Under the pieces are notes generated by a model. It was not told the origin of the DNA. It was given only the letters and a program-made list of their open reading frames with translations, and did not search any database. Positions 1 through 9,770 of a stretch of DNA of 34,098 nucleotides are shown piece after piece (the stretch's first letter is position 1; the number at the start of each line of letters is the position of its first letter). The translations under genes were made by a program, and so were the position numbers. Origin of the DNA: Bacteroidota bacterium. GTDB taxonomy: Bacteria; Bacteroidota; Bacteroidia; Bacteroidales; Dysgonomonadaceae. Where the stretch lies: assembly GCA_023418255.1 (NCBI GenBank), contig JAEZZZ010000109.1:1-34098 (forward strand). The letters run 5' to 3'.

Positions 1-117
1 TCATAATTATAATTTTTAATGATTAAACACTTGTGCCATAGAGCACCTTAATTACAAATATAACAATTACGGCCTTGATTTTTATCGCTCGGCGTATAAA
101 ATTCAAACTTTTTTATG

Positions 118-126
118 TAAGTTTGC
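118..126 (+). promoter_or_regulatory. Bacteroidota -7 promoter element for the peptide transporter gene
   Basis: TAAGTTTGC matches the Bacteroidota -7 consensus TAnnTTTGC at every fixed base and lies about 65 bp before the transporter start codon. No clear TTTG -33 box is seen at the usual distance, so the match rests on the -7 element only. Confidence 0.6.
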
Positions 127-190
127 ATTTTCTAAAGCTGTTTTGTAAACAAACTATAAATCAAATTACGAACAATTTAAATCTACAAAA

Positions 191-1732
191 ATGTTTAAAA
201 ATCATCCAAAAGGACTATTGGCCGCATCGCTGGCGAACATGGGAGAACGCTTCGGGTTTTACACCATGATGGGCATTCTAACCTTATTTCTTATGGCAAA
301 ATTCGGATTAAACGAAACAAGTGCGGGAGTAATTTATTCCGTTTTTTATGCCTTAATTTATTTGCTGGCTCTTGCCGGCGGAGTAATTGCCGATAAGACG
401 CGCAATTATAAAGGAACCATATTGTTGGGTTTAATCCTGATGGCGGTTGGTTATTTAATTATTGCTGTGCCAACGCCTACACCTGTTCCCGAGAATAAAT
501 TTACATTGTTCCTGATTCTGACATGTGTCGGGCTCTTCGTTATTGCATTTGGCAACGGACTTTTCAAAGGTAACTTGCAGGCGTTAGTAGGGCAAATGTA
601 TGATAATCCGCAGTATAGTAAAATGCGCGATTCAGGTTTCCAGCTTTTTTATATGTTTATTAATGTTGGAGCTATTTTTGCACCTCTATTAGCCGTTCTG
701 GTTCGCAACTGGTGGGTAGAGTCTAATGGATTTGCCTACAACGCAGACCTTCCGGAGTTGGCACACGCGCATTTAGGAAACTCAATAACGGCAGAAGGCG
801 CACAGCGTTTTCAAGAATTAGCTAAAGAAGTAGGATTTGTTGGAAATGATATGACGCAGTTTGCCAACGAATATCTGAATGTATTCAACACCGGATTTCA
901 CTATGCGTTTGGAATTGCAATTATAGCCATGTTGACTTCGCTTGTGATATATGTGGCAAATAAGAAAAGATTCCCCAACCCTGCAATGAAAGTTAACACT
1001 GCCGGTGAGCCTAATGTGCAGGCTGAAGACGACATGCCCATTGAAGAGGTTAAACAACGTTTATATGCTTTGTTCGCTGTGTTTGCTGTTGTTATTTTCT
1101 TCTGGTTTTCGTTCCATCAAAATGGACTCACGCAAACCTATTTTGCAAAAGACTTTACCGATTTAAGTCGTATCAAATTAAATTTAGGATTTACCTCATT
1201 GCAGGGAGCTGAGATTTTCCAATCCATTAATCCGTTCTTTGTTGTCTTTTTAACACCGCTTATCATGGCGCTGTTTGGATGGCTGCGAGCAAAAGGAAAA
1301 GAGCCCTCGACACCTAAAAAAATTGCCATTGGTATGGGGATAGCGGCTGCGGCATATGTTTTGATGACGATAGGTTCTCAGGGGCTGCCTTTAAAATCGG
1401 AATTAGAGGCAATGGGCGGACTACCGGACGCGCAGCGCGTAACGCCATGGCTGCTGATTGGAACATACTTCATATTGACAGTAGCTGAGTTGTTTATCAG
1501 TCCTCTTGGTATTTCATTTGTGTCAAAAGTGGCGCCACCAAAATATCAGGGTGTAATGCAAGGTGCGTGGCTTGGTGCTACCGCCGTGGGTAATCAGTTG
1601 CTGTTTATTGGTGCAATCTTTTACAGCTCGATACCCATTTGGGCAACATGGCTAATATTTGTAGCGGCTTGCGTTATATCAATGTTTACGATGTTGTTTA
1701 TGTTGAAATGGCTTGAGAGGGTTTCTCAGTAA
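191..1732 (+). CDS. POT/PTR2-family proton-dependent oligopeptide transporter
   Basis: A 513-residue inner-membrane major-facilitator protein that should import di- and tripeptides using the proton gradient. Helix 1 carries the POT signature in the form NMGERFGFY (residues 16-24); the first Glu of the classical ExxERFxYY motif is Asn here, while the ER pair is kept. A second family hallmark follows in the GGVIADK loop (about residues 58-64). The rest is a series of hydrophobic helices with a large polar loop around residues 170-225, and a late segment (AELFISPLGISFVSKVAPP) typical of the conserved helix 10 region of the family. The ATG at 191 is preceded by A-rich sequence without a Shine-Dalgarno, as usual in this phylum; the hydrophobic N-terminus starts right after it. 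It is transcribed alone and ends in a terminator. The family is clear; the exact peptide preference is not. Confidence 0.93.
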   Translation: MFKNHPKGLLAASLANMGERFGFYTMMGILTLFLMAKFGLNETSAGVIYSVFYALIYLLALAGGVIADKTRNYKGTILLGLILMAVGYLIIAVPTPTPVPENKFTLFLILTCVGLFVIAFGNGLFKGNLQALVGQMYDNPQYSKMRDSGFQLFYMFINVGAIFAPLLAVLVRNWWVESNGFAYNADLPELAHAHLGNSITAEGAQRFQELAKEVGFVGNDMTQFANEYLNVFNTGFHYAFGIAIIAMLTSLVIYVANKKRFPNPAMKVNTAGEPNVQAEDDMPIEEVKQRLYALFAVFAVVIFFWFSFHQNGLTQTYFAKDFTDLSRIKLNLGFTSLQGAEIFQSINPFFVVFLTPLIMALFGWLRAKGKEPSTPKKIAIGMGIAAAAYVLMTIGSQGLPLKSELEAMGGLPDAQRVTPWLLIGTYFILTVAELFISPLGISFVSKVAPPKYQGVMQGAWLGATAVGNQLLFIGAIFYSSIPIWATWLIFVAACVISMFTMLFMLKWLERVSQ

Positions 1733-1751
1733 AACCAAAATATTTTAACCG

Positions 1752-1782
1752 GAGGGCGTTTTAAAATGCCCTCTTTTTTTTT
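1752..1782 (+). terminator. Rho-independent terminator after the peptide transporter
   Basis: A GAGGGC/GCCCTC stem (1752-1757 with 1768-1773) enclosing an A/T-rich palindrome is followed by nine T residues, 20 bp after the transporter stop codon. Confidence 0.85.
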
Positions 1783-1872
1783 AACATTCTTCAATCTATT
1801 CAACCAATGAAAGATACCTTTCGCTGTTGAAAACTTTTACAAAAATCCTTTTACCCACAAGAGCGATTTCAC

Positions 1873-1880
1873 TATATTTG
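1873..1880 (+). promoter_or_regulatory. -7 promoter element upstream of dnaE
   Basis: TATATTTG matches TAnnTTTG and ends 44 bp before the dnaE start codon, giving a short leader. No convincing -33 TTTG was seen. Confidence 0.6.
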
Positions 1881-1924
1881 TCGAAACCGAAGATAATTCG
1901 ATTCAACACCAAATTTCGTATTCT

Positions 1925-4900
1925 ATGCAACCCTTTGTACATTTGCACGTTCACTCTTACTATTCGCTTCTTGACGGACAGGCAAGCATCAAACGTATTG
2001 TTGATAAAGCCATGGACGATGGCATGAAAGCCATTGCCTTGACCGACCATGGTGTGATGTATGGCATTAAGGAATTTGTAAATTATGTTGCACGGAAAAA
2101 TGCTCCTACGCAAAAAGAAATTAATGAACTAACCAAAAAACTGAACGCGCTGAGAAAAGAAGAAGCCCGGAGTAGCGAAAAGGAATCGCGGTTAGAAAAA
2201 CAGATTGAAGACTTAAAGAAGAAACTTTTTAAACCCATCATCGGGTGCGAATGTTATTGCGCTCGAAGAAGACGCCATTTGCAAGAGACCAAAGAAGATG
2301 GAAGCGGTTGGCACTTGATTGTGCTGGCAAAAAACTTGCAAGGGTATAAAAACCTTATCAAGATGGTTTCTAAAAGCTGGATCGAGGGGTTTTATTATCG
2401 TCCTCGGATTGATAAAGAACTGTTGGAGAAATATCACGAAGGGCTGATTGTCTCGTCTGCTTGTTTGGGTGGAGAAGTGCCAAGAAAAATATCGGATGGC
2501 AAAATTGAAGAGGCCGAAGAAGCTGTTCGGTGGTTTAAAAATCTATTTGGTGACGACTATTATTTGGAACTCCAACGTCATAAAACCAATCGCCCTGATG
2601 CCGATCAAAGCACTTACCCAAAGCAAGAGATAGTAAATAAAGAACTGTTGCGCATCGCGCAGAAATATGATATTAAGGTTATTGCCACCAACGACTGTCA
2701 CTTTGTGAATGAAGAAGACGCCGACGCACACGACCGATTGATCTGCTTAAGTACCGGAAAAGACTTTGACGATCCCAACCGTATGCATTACACCAAGCAG
2801 GAGTGGATAAAAACCACCGCCGAGATGAATCAAATCTTTGCCGATGTGCCTGAAGTGCTTGCCAATACCATTGAGATTGCTGACAAAGTGGAACATTTTT
2901 CCATCAACAACAACGCGTTGATGCCGTTTTACCCCATCGACCCGTCGTTTGGCGATGAAGCCTCGTACAAGGAAAAATATTCGGAAGCCATGCTCAAAGA
3001 GGAGTTTGGCGAGTCCACATTTAAAAAAATAGGCGGTTACGATAAGGTTATTCGTGTGAAACTGGAAGCCGATTATCTGTCGCATCTCACTTATGAGGGT
3101 GCCAAAAAACGATATGGCGAAAACCTTTCCGATGAATTGAAAGAGCGTCTCGACTTTGAACTCGAAACGATGAAGAATATGGGTTTCCCCGGTTATTTTC
3201 TTATTGTACAAGATTTTATAAGCGCTGCGCGCAAGATGAATGTCGCGGTTGGGCCGGGACGCGGTTCGGCGGCAGGTTCGGCTGTGGCATATTGCTTAGG
3301 AATCACCGACATTGACCCCATTAAATACAATTTGCTGTTCGAGCGCTTTTTGAATCCCGACCGTGTCTCGATGCCCGATATCGATATCGACTTTGACGAC
3401 GATGGTCGCGACGAAGTGCTGCGTTGGGTAACCGAAAAATATGGAAAAGAAAGAGTGGCACGCATCATCACATACGGAACCATGGCCACCAAATCGTCCA
3501 TACGCGACGTCGCGCGTGTCCACAGATTGCCGCTTTCGGAGGCGGATCGGCTCGCCAAACTTGTTCCGGATCGCATCCCCGAGGTAAAAAAAGTTTCCCT
3601 GAAAGCGGCAATCGAATATGTGCCGGAACTCAAAGAGGCGGCACAAAGCGACAATCCTGTGGTAAAAGACACCCTTAAATATGCCCAGATGTTGGAAGGC
3701 AACGTGCGCAGCGTGGGAGTGCACGCCTGTGGTGTCATCATCGGACAGAGCGACCTTTCGGATATTGTGCCGCTGGGTACGGCGGACGACAAGTCAAGCA
3801 AGGAAAAAGTCCTTGTCACGCAGTTTGAAGGCTCGGTTATTGAAGAAACGGGTTTGATAAAAATGGACTTTCTGGGATTGAAAACCTTGTCCATCATCAA
3901 AGATGCTGTGGTAAACATCAAAATAAATAGAGGCATTGATATTGATGTAAACACGATTGATATTGACGACGAAAAAACATATCAACTCTATAGCGAGGGA
4001 CGCACCACAGGCACATTTCAGTTTGAGTCGGCAGGCATGCAGAAATATTTGAGGGAGTTGCAGCCAACCAAGTTCGAAGATTTGATTGCCATGAACGCCC
4101 TCTATCGTCCCGGACCAATGGATTATATTCCCAGCTTTGTCGCGCGGAAGCATGGCAAGGAGAAAATTTCGTACGATATTCCCATTATGGAGAAATATCT
4201 TGCCGAGACTTATGGAATTACGGTGTATCAAGAACAGGTGATGCTTTTGTCGCGTTTGCTTGCCAACTTCACACGCGGACAATCCGATGAGCTGCGTAAA
4301 GCGATGGGCAAGAAGCTGATTGACAAGATGATGTTGTTGAAAGAGAAATTTATTGCCGGAGGCAAAGAGAATGGATATAAAGAGAAAGACTTAAAAAAGA
4401 TTTGGGCCGATTGGGAAAAATTCGCGCAATACGCGTTCAATAAATCTCACTCCACATGCTACTCGTGGATAGCCTATCAAACAGCATGGTTAAAAGCCAA
4501 TTACCCATCGGAATATATGGCCGCGGTGCTGTCGAACAACCTCAACAACATTGCGGAAATCACCAAATTCATGGACGAATGTCGCGTGATGGGAATCAAT
4601 GTGCTTAGCCCGGATGTGAATGAATCTTTCTTGAAGTTCTCGGTAAACAAAAAGGGCGATATTCGGTTTGGATTGGCAGCCATAAAAAACGTGGGACAAG
4701 GAGCCGCGCAAAGCATTATTGATGAGCGTGAAAAAAATGGACCATTTAAAAATATATTTGAGTTTGTCGAGCGCGTCAACCTATCGTCGTGCAACAAGAA
4801 AACAATCGAAGCGTTGGCACTTGCCGGAGCTTTCGACAATTTTCCCGAAATCAAAAGAGAGCAATGGCTCACCACAAATAGCAAAGGCGAAGATTTTATC

Positions 4901-5671
4901 GATTCGTTGATACGTTACGGCAATAAGCATCAACAAGACACCGCGACCAGCATGAACTCTCTTTTTGGGGACGATGTATCTTTCTCGATCGCGCAGCCCG
5001 AAATACCGCAAGCAGAAGCATGGTCCGATTTAGAACGGTTGAACAAAGAGCGTGAACTTATCGGCATGTATCTATCCTCTCATCCGCTGGATGATTACGA
5101 ATTTATTCTCAATCATGTGTGTACTGCAAACACCTCCATGTTGAAAGACTTGACCCCTCTTAATGGGCGAAACATCAGTTTTGGCGGCTTGGTCACAAAA
5201 GTAAGAGAGGGGCAAACCAAAAGGCAGAGACCTTATACGTTTATTACTATTGAGGATTTTCATGGCAGTTACGAAATTGCCCTTTTTGGAGATGATTGTT
5301 TAAATTTCGGGAAGTTCGCGCGCATAGGAGTCTCTTTGTATGTCAAAGCAGTGGTACAGGCCGATAATTATCGCCCCGAAGATTTAAGAGTTAAGATACA
5401 ATCAATGCAGCTTTTTTCGGAAGTGAAGGATAAATTGGTGCAAAAAATAACATTGCGCGTCCCCCTGTCCGAATTAAATGATGTGGTGGTAGCCGAATTA
5501 TCAACCCTTATAAAAAACAATTCGGGCAATTCGTTGTTATATTTCCACGTATTGGATGGAAAAGCGCGGATGAGCATTCAGCTTTTCGCTCGCCCGATAC
5601 GCGTTCAGGTAAATAAGCAAGTGATAAATTATTTGAAAAATAATCTGTTGATTGATTTTGAAATTAATTAA
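1925..5671 (+). CDS. dnaE: DNA polymerase III alpha subunit (replicative polymerase)
   Basis: A 1248-residue class C replicative polymerase that elongates DNA in the Pol III holoenzyme. The PHP domain opens with HLHVHSYYSLLDG (residues 6-18) and contains TDHG. The fingers/palm region has PGRGSAAGSAVAYCLG and the catalytic PDIDIDFDDDGR motif (about 484-495; Asp485 and Asp487), with the third catalytic Asp at about 648 in KMDFLGLKTL. NALYRPGPMDYIPSF and NKSHSTCYSWIAYQTAWLK follow, then helix-hairpin-helix and an OB-fold (ISFGGLVTKVREG). A charged coiled-coil-like insertion of about 40 residues (near 60-105) sits within the PHP domain; comparable insertions occur in Bacteroidota DnaE. The start gives the PHP motif at the very N-terminus. 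Thioredoxin follows 39 bp later and may be co-transcribed. The assignment is secure. Confidence 0.98.
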   Translation: MQPFVHLHVHSYYSLLDGQASIKRIVDKAMDDGMKAIALTDHGVMYGIKEFVNYVARKNAPTQKEINELTKKLNALRKEEARSSEKESRLEKQIEDLKKKLFKPIIGCECYCARRRRHLQETKEDGSGWHLIVLAKNLQGYKNLIKMVSKSWIEGFYYRPRIDKELLEKYHEGLIVSSACLGGEVPRKISDGKIEEAEEAVRWFKNLFGDDYYLELQRHKTNRPDADQSTYPKQEIVNKELLRIAQKYDIKVIATNDCHFVNEEDADAHDRLICLSTGKDFDDPNRMHYTKQEWIKTTAEMNQIFADVPEVLANTIEIADKVEHFSINNNALMPFYPIDPSFGDEASYKEKYSEAMLKEEFGESTFKKIGGYDKVIRVKLEADYLSHLTYEGAKKRYGENLSDELKERLDFELETMKNMGFPGYFLIVQDFISAARKMNVAVGPGRGSAAGSAVAYCLGITDIDPIKYNLLFERFLNPDRVSMPDIDIDFDDDGRDEVLRWVTEKYGKERVARIITYGTMATKSSIRDVARVHRLPLSEADRLAKLVPDRIPEVKKVSLKAAIEYVPELKEAAQSDNPVVKDTLKYAQMLEGNVRSVGVHACGVIIGQSDLSDIVPLGTADDKSSKEKVLVTQFEGSVIEETGLIKMDFLGLKTLSIIKDAVVNIKINRGIDIDVNTIDIDDEKTYQLYSEGRTTGTFQFESAGMQKYLRELQPTKFEDLIAMNALYRPGPMDYIPSFVARKHGKEKISYDIPIMEKYLAETYGITVYQEQVMLLSRLLANFTRGQSDELRKAMGKKLIDKMMLLKEKFIAGGKENGYKEKDLKKIWADWEKFAQYAFNKSHSTCYSWIAYQTAWLKANYPSEYMAAVLSNNLNNIAEITKFMDECRVMGINVLSPDVNESFLKFSVNKKGDIRFGLAAIKNVGQGAAQSIIDEREKNGPFKNIFEFVERVNLSSCNKKTIEALALAGAFDNFPEIKREQWLTTNSKGEDFIDSLIRYGNKHQQDTATSMNSLFGDDVSFSIAQPEIPQAEAWSDLERLNKERELIGMYLSSHPLDDYEFILNHVCTANTSMLKDLTPLNGRNISFGGLVTKVREGQTKRQRPYTFITIEDFHGSYEIALFGDDCLNFGKFARIGVSLYVKAVVQADNYRPEDLRVKIQSMQLFSEVKDKLVQKITLRVPLSELNDVVVAELSTLIKNNSGNSLLYFHVLDGKARMSIQLFARPIRVQVNKQVINYLKNNLLIDFEIN

Positions 5672-5710
5672 AAAAACAAATATAAACGAACTAATCTAAA
5701 CAAAATTATT

Positions 5711-6025
5711 ATGGCTCTTAAAATTACAGATGAAACGCTGCAAGAGGTACTAAACACAGAAAAATTGGTGGTAATCGACTTTTGGGCGGAGTGGTGCGGA
5801 CCCTGCAAAATGGTAGCCCCCGTGATTGACGAACTAAGCCAAGAATATGGCGACAAAGTGGTGATAGGAAAAGTGAACGTTGATGAAAGCAATGATGCTA
5901 CATCAAAATACGGCATTCGTAATATTCCAACCGTGATATTTATCAAAAACGGCGAAGTGGTTGACAAAGTGGTGGGTGCCGGAGCAAAAAGTTTGTTCAG
6001 AGAAAAGATTGATAAGTACATGTAG
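5711..6025 (+). CDS. trxA: Thioredoxin
   Basis: A 104-residue cytoplasmic thioredoxin that reduces protein disulfides with electrons from thioredoxin reductase. The active site WCGPCK gives redox cysteines 29 and 32, after the strand VVIDFWAEWC. The buried Asp (Asp23, VIDFW) and the cis-proline loop (NIPT, Pro73) are present, and the length is that of a one-domain thioredoxin with no signal peptide. It starts 39 bp after dnaE with no separate promoter obvious in that gap, so it may be read from the dnaE promoter; a strong terminator follows. There is no oddity. Confidence 0.97.
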   Translation: MALKITDETLQEVLNTEKLVVIDFWAEWCGPCKMVAPVIDELSQEYGDKVVIGKVNVDESNDATSKYGIRNIPTVIFIKNGEVVDKVVGAGAKSLFREKIDKYM

Positions 6026-6050
6026 GAAGTGAGATAACCCAATCTTCCCA

Positions 6051-6081
6051 AAAGCTGCTTCGCGCGAAGCAGCTTTTTTTT
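6051..6081 (+). terminator. Rho-independent terminator after trxA
   Basis: A near-perfect stem of 11-12 bp (AAAGCTGCTTCG with CGAAGCAGCTTT, tiny loop) runs directly into a T tract, 25 bp after the trxA stop. Confidence 0.92.
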
Positions 6082-6082
6082 C

Positions 6083-6345
6083 CGTTTCTTTAACCAATCC
6101 GACAGTATCCGATTGTTGTTTTATACGCATAGGCACACCTATAATCTTGTAGTCATGTTGCATGTTTCACCCGGTGGGTATTTGTAAAATGCTTTTCCGG
6201 CAGTACAAAAGAGAGCACAGGAAAAGTGCCCTCCAAACCTTTCCGTCCTCCTTACCTCCTTATTGAAGCATAAGTGTAATCGATACAATAGAAATTGATA
6301 TCTATATGCTACAAAATTCAAAGAATGGATAAAATTTTAACAAAA
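6083..6345. other. Intergenic region without a recognisable gene
   Basis: About 260 bp between the trxA terminator and the susC promoter. Short open frames on the - strand have no recognisable motif. I see no tRNA-like fold, riboswitch core or mobile-element end here. Confidence 0.5.
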
Positions 6346-6349
6346 TATA

Positions 6350-6380
6350 TTTGCATGTAACAAATATTTGCTATTTTTGC
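6350..6380 (+). promoter_or_regulatory. Bacteroidota promoter (-33 TTTG and -7 TATTTTTGC) of the susC/susD operon
   Basis: The -33 TTTG (6350-6353) and -7 TATTTTTGC (6372-6380) are 18 bp apart, one short of the usual 19-21. A second -7-like match, TATATTTGC, overlaps the -33 box at 6346-6354. The transcript would carry a leader of about 310 nt before the susC start, long enough to hold post-transcriptional control. A weaker -7-like site occurs near 6564. Confidence 0.7.
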
Positions 6381-6698
6381 ATTTGTAAAGGGAACGAAAA
6401 CACCGTTAATTCATGGCTTTTGGCAACCCTTTTTTATAAAATTAAAAGCGACAAGTATAAAAAAGACACATTTGGGCATAAATGTTTGTCAAAATAAAAC
6501 ACTCAATAAATTCTATAGAATAAGAATGTTTTATAACGTTGTGTCTCTGTGGTCAAGTTTTAATGTTATTTTGCACCGCGATCCATATCAAGGAAAATAA
6601 ATCATAGAGTATTGTTGTAGACAATAAGAGATATTAACTTTGAGAAAAAACTAATTTATGAAAAAACAAACAAATTTATTAATTTAAAAAAGTAGAGT

Positions 6699-9600
6699 AT
6701 GAAAAGAAAACTAATGACGTTTTTAGCTCTGTTCTTCACAGGAATAGGGTTTGTTATGGCTCAAACACAAGTACGAGGTACTGTGGTGGATGAGAAAGGA
6801 GAGCCAATTATTGGTGCCAACATTCGTCTGAAAAGTAATCCGCAACGCGGAGCCGCGACAGACTTCGATGGAAAATTCACCATTTCGGCGCCCGAGAACG
6901 ATAAGCTTATTGTTAGCTACATCGGATTTATAACCCAAGAGGTGGCCGTTAAAAGCACATTAAACATCGTTTTAAAAGCAGACACCGAACTACTCGACGA
7001 GGTGGTGGTGACAGGATACGGCACTATTAGAAAAAGCTCTTTTACGGGGGCAGCTGCGACAATAGACACCGAAAAGTTAAAAGATGTTCCCGTGAGCAAT
7101 CTTTCAGACAAATTGGCGGGAAATATTTCCGGAGTTCAAATAAATAATATATCCGGACAACCCGGAGCTGTCGAAAGCATACGAATTAGAGGTATGGGAT
7201 CAATCAACGCGGGAAACAATCCTTTGTACGTTATTGACGGAGTGCCGATGCTCACGGGAGATATTTCCGGTTTTGGCTATAGCGACGCGGGTACAAGTAT
7301 CTTGTCTACATTAAATCCGAACGACATTGAATCCATGACCGTAATAAAAGACGCGGCGGCCGCATCCCTTTACGGATCACGCGCAGCAAATGGAGTGATT
7401 GTTATTACAACAAAAAAAGGAAAAGCGGGCAAAACTTCTTTTAGCTTTAAGTCGGATTGGGGCTTTTCCAATATGGCCATTGACTATCGCCCTGTGCTGG
7501 ATGGTCCATCTCGTAGAGAACTGCTCTATTTGGGACTTCAAAACTACGCCAAATACAAGGCAGGAATTACAGATAGTAAAGAAATTGACAAATTTGCCGA
7601 CAAACAAATTGACCGATTTGCCAAAGAACCCTGGTCAGGATGGACAAATTGGAAAGACTTGTTGTATAGGACCGGAAAATACCAAAACTATGATATTAGT
7701 GCTCGTGGCGGAAATGAAAAAACTAAGTTTTATACATCGTTAGCGTATACGCGCAACGAAGGTATTTTTCAAAATTCCGATTTTGACAGATTGACAGGAA
7801 ACGCCAACGTGTCGCATCAGACAGACAAAATTATGCTGGAAGCGAAATCACTCTTTTCTTATACGAAACAAAATTCGGTAAATGAAGGTACTAGCTTTGC
7901 GAGTCCTATCATGGCCGTAGCCATGACAGTTTCACCCGCGTCATATCCATACAACGAAGACGGATCTTTAAGCACCTACTTCCCCACCATGGGTCCCTAT
8001 ACAAATCCGATGCGAGCCATAAAGCACACATGGAACAAAAATAACATCATTAGGGCTTTCAATACCATTGGCGCAACGTATAGCATTACTGACGCGCTGA
8101 AGATCAAGGAAGTCTTAAGCTACGATTTTACCAACAATGTCAGTGCAACATGGTGGGATCCAAATTCCAACGACGGAAGAACAGCTATAGGGGTTTATCA
8201 AAAATACATGATCAACATGGGTAAGTTCAACACCCAGTCTCAATTGACATTTGATAAGACTTTTGAAGACAAACACAACTTAAGTGCTCTTTTAGGTTAT
8301 GAAACCGAAGATTATACACATTCATATACCTATGTCAACGGAAGCAACTATCCTATATTGGACAATCCAAAATTTGAAGTGGAAAACGCAGCTGTAACAA
8401 GAGCGAGCAGCCATACGAATGAATATCGTCTTTTGTCGTATCTCGGACGCGTTAATTATGATTACCTGTCTAAATATTATTTAAGCGGAAGTTTCCGTCG
8501 AGACGGATCTTCAAGATTAGCGAAAGACAATCGATGGGGCAACTTTTGGTCTTTGTCCGGTGCTTGGAGATTTACCGGCGAAGAGTTTCTGGAAGGGTTA
8601 TCGCATACGGTTAACGATGGGAAAATTCGCGTGTCGTACGGCGTAAATGGTACTCAGCCAACTGATTATTATGGCTATATGCCATTGTATGGATTTGGCT
8701 GGAACTATGACAACAAAATAGGAATGATGGAGACAACAATAGGAAATCCGGATTTGAGATGGGAAAAAAACCATACTTTTAATATCGGACTTGACTTGAT
8801 GTTATTAAATCGTTTTTCAATGACTCTCGAATGGTATACAAGGACAACGAAGGATCTTTTATTTGAAAACCCCATGTCAGCCACGGTTGGCGTAATTGAC
8901 GCTTATGGAGATGCGAATTACTTGGTAAATATCGGCTCGATGAAAAATACAGGTGTTGAGTTGGAGTTAAAATCGACAAACATTCAAAAAGACGATTTTA
9001 GATGGAACACTTCGTTCACTTTGGCGCACAATAAGAACAAAATATTGACCCTTGATGGCAATCAAAACGAGATCGTGTCGGTGCAACTTATCCATAGAGT
9101 AGGCGAACCCTATTATTCCTATTTTGTTCGCGAATATGCGGGCGTCGATAAAGAAACCGGAAAAGAGCTCTACTATATTAATGATCCGAAATCGAAAAAT
9201 CCAAAAGAGACCACCACGGATGCTGCAAAGGCTAATCTAGTAATTGTAGGACATCCCGACCCCATAGTACAAGGAGGATTGACCAACTCGTTGCAATGGA
9301 AATATTTTGATCTTAACTTTACATTTACTTACTCGTTGGGAGGACACGTGTATGATAATGCCGGATGGATTCAATCCAACGGGGGAACTTTTAACTATAA
9401 CGGCAACGTACCCGCGTATTACAAAATTGAGGATACCTGGCAAAATCCCGGACAAGAGGCTCGTTTGCCAATGTTTATGTTTGGCAACAGAAATGAAAGA
9501 TCTTCAAGATGGATGTTGCCAACCGATCATTTAAGATTGAAAAATCTCACGCTAGGTTTTACCATGCCCAAGCAGGTATTGAATAAAATTGGTTTTGACA

Positions 9601-9749
9601 AAGTTCGCCTCTATATGTCGGGCAGCAACTTGCTTACGATAAAATCGAAAGATTTGTATGTGGATCCTGAAAACTCGGCATCAGGATTGGTGCTCTTTAG
9701 AGCTCCCGCCATGCGAACAGTAACATTTGGATTAGAATTAGGATTTTAA
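6699..9749 (+). CDS. SusC/RagA-family TonB-dependent outer-membrane transporter
   Basis: A 1016-residue outer-membrane beta-barrel that imports an oligomeric nutrient with TonB energy, together with its SusD partner. A signal peptide (MKRKLMTFLALFFTGIGFVMAQ) leads into a carboxypeptidase-D regulatory-like beta-sandwich (about 24-95; VRGTVVDEKGEPIIGANI). The TonB-box region with the SusC signature LLDEVVVTGYG comes at about 98-108, then the plug domain (NLSDKLAGNISGVQI, SIRIRGMGSINAGNNPLYVIDGVP, KDAAAASLYGSRAANGVIVITTK), then the barrel ending in the aromatic terminus GLELGF. There is no N-terminal anti-sigma-interacting (STN) domain. The length is normal. susD follows after 21 bp. The substrate cannot be read from the sequence because no glycoside hydrolase, sulfatase or peptidase lies next to the pair. 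Confidence 0.96.
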   Translation: MKRKLMTFLALFFTGIGFVMAQTQVRGTVVDEKGEPIIGANIRLKSNPQRGAATDFDGKFTISAPENDKLIVSYIGFITQEVAVKSTLNIVLKADTELLDEVVVTGYGTIRKSSFTGAAATIDTEKLKDVPVSNLSDKLAGNISGVQINNISGQPGAVESIRIRGMGSINAGNNPLYVIDGVPMLTGDISGFGYSDAGTSILSTLNPNDIESMTVIKDAAAASLYGSRAANGVIVITTKKGKAGKTSFSFKSDWGFSNMAIDYRPVLDGPSRRELLYLGLQNYAKYKAGITDSKEIDKFADKQIDRFAKEPWSGWTNWKDLLYRTGKYQNYDISARGGNEKTKFYTSLAYTRNEGIFQNSDFDRLTGNANVSHQTDKIMLEAKSLFSYTKQNSVNEGTSFASPIMAVAMTVSPASYPYNEDGSLSTYFPTMGPYTNPMRAIKHTWNKNNIIRAFNTIGATYSITDALKIKEVLSYDFTNNVSATWWDPNSNDGRTAIGVYQKYMINMGKFNTQSQLTFDKTFEDKHNLSALLGYETEDYTHSYTYVNGSNYPILDNPKFEVENAAVTRASSHTNEYRLLSYLGRVNYDYLSKYYLSGSFRRDGSSRLAKDNRWGNFWSLSGAWRFTGEEFLEGLSHTVNDGKIRVSYGVNGTQPTDYYGYMPLYGFGWNYDNKIGMMETTIGNPDLRWEKNHTFNIGLDLMLLNRFSMTLEWYTRTTKDLLFENPMSATVGVIDAYGDANYLVNIGSMKNTGVELELKSTNIQKDDFRWNTSFTLAHNKNKILTLDGNQNEIVSVQLIHRVGEPYYSYFVREYAGVDKETGKELYYINDPKSKNPKETTTDAAKANLVIVGHPDPIVQGGLTNSLQWKYFDLNFTFTYSLGGHVYDNAGWIQSNGGTFNYNGNVPAYYKIEDTWQNPGQEARLPMFMFGNRNERSSRWMLPTDHLRLKNLTLGFTMPKQVLNKIGFDKVRLYMSGSNLLTIKSKDLYVDPENSASGLVLFRAPAMRTVTFGLELGF

Positions 9750-9770
9750 ACACATTTAATAGATAAAAAT

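Noticed and set aside
3193..3954. 253-codon frame on the - strand inside dnaE
   Set aside because: Antisense shadow of a highly conserved polymerase region with no motif of its own.
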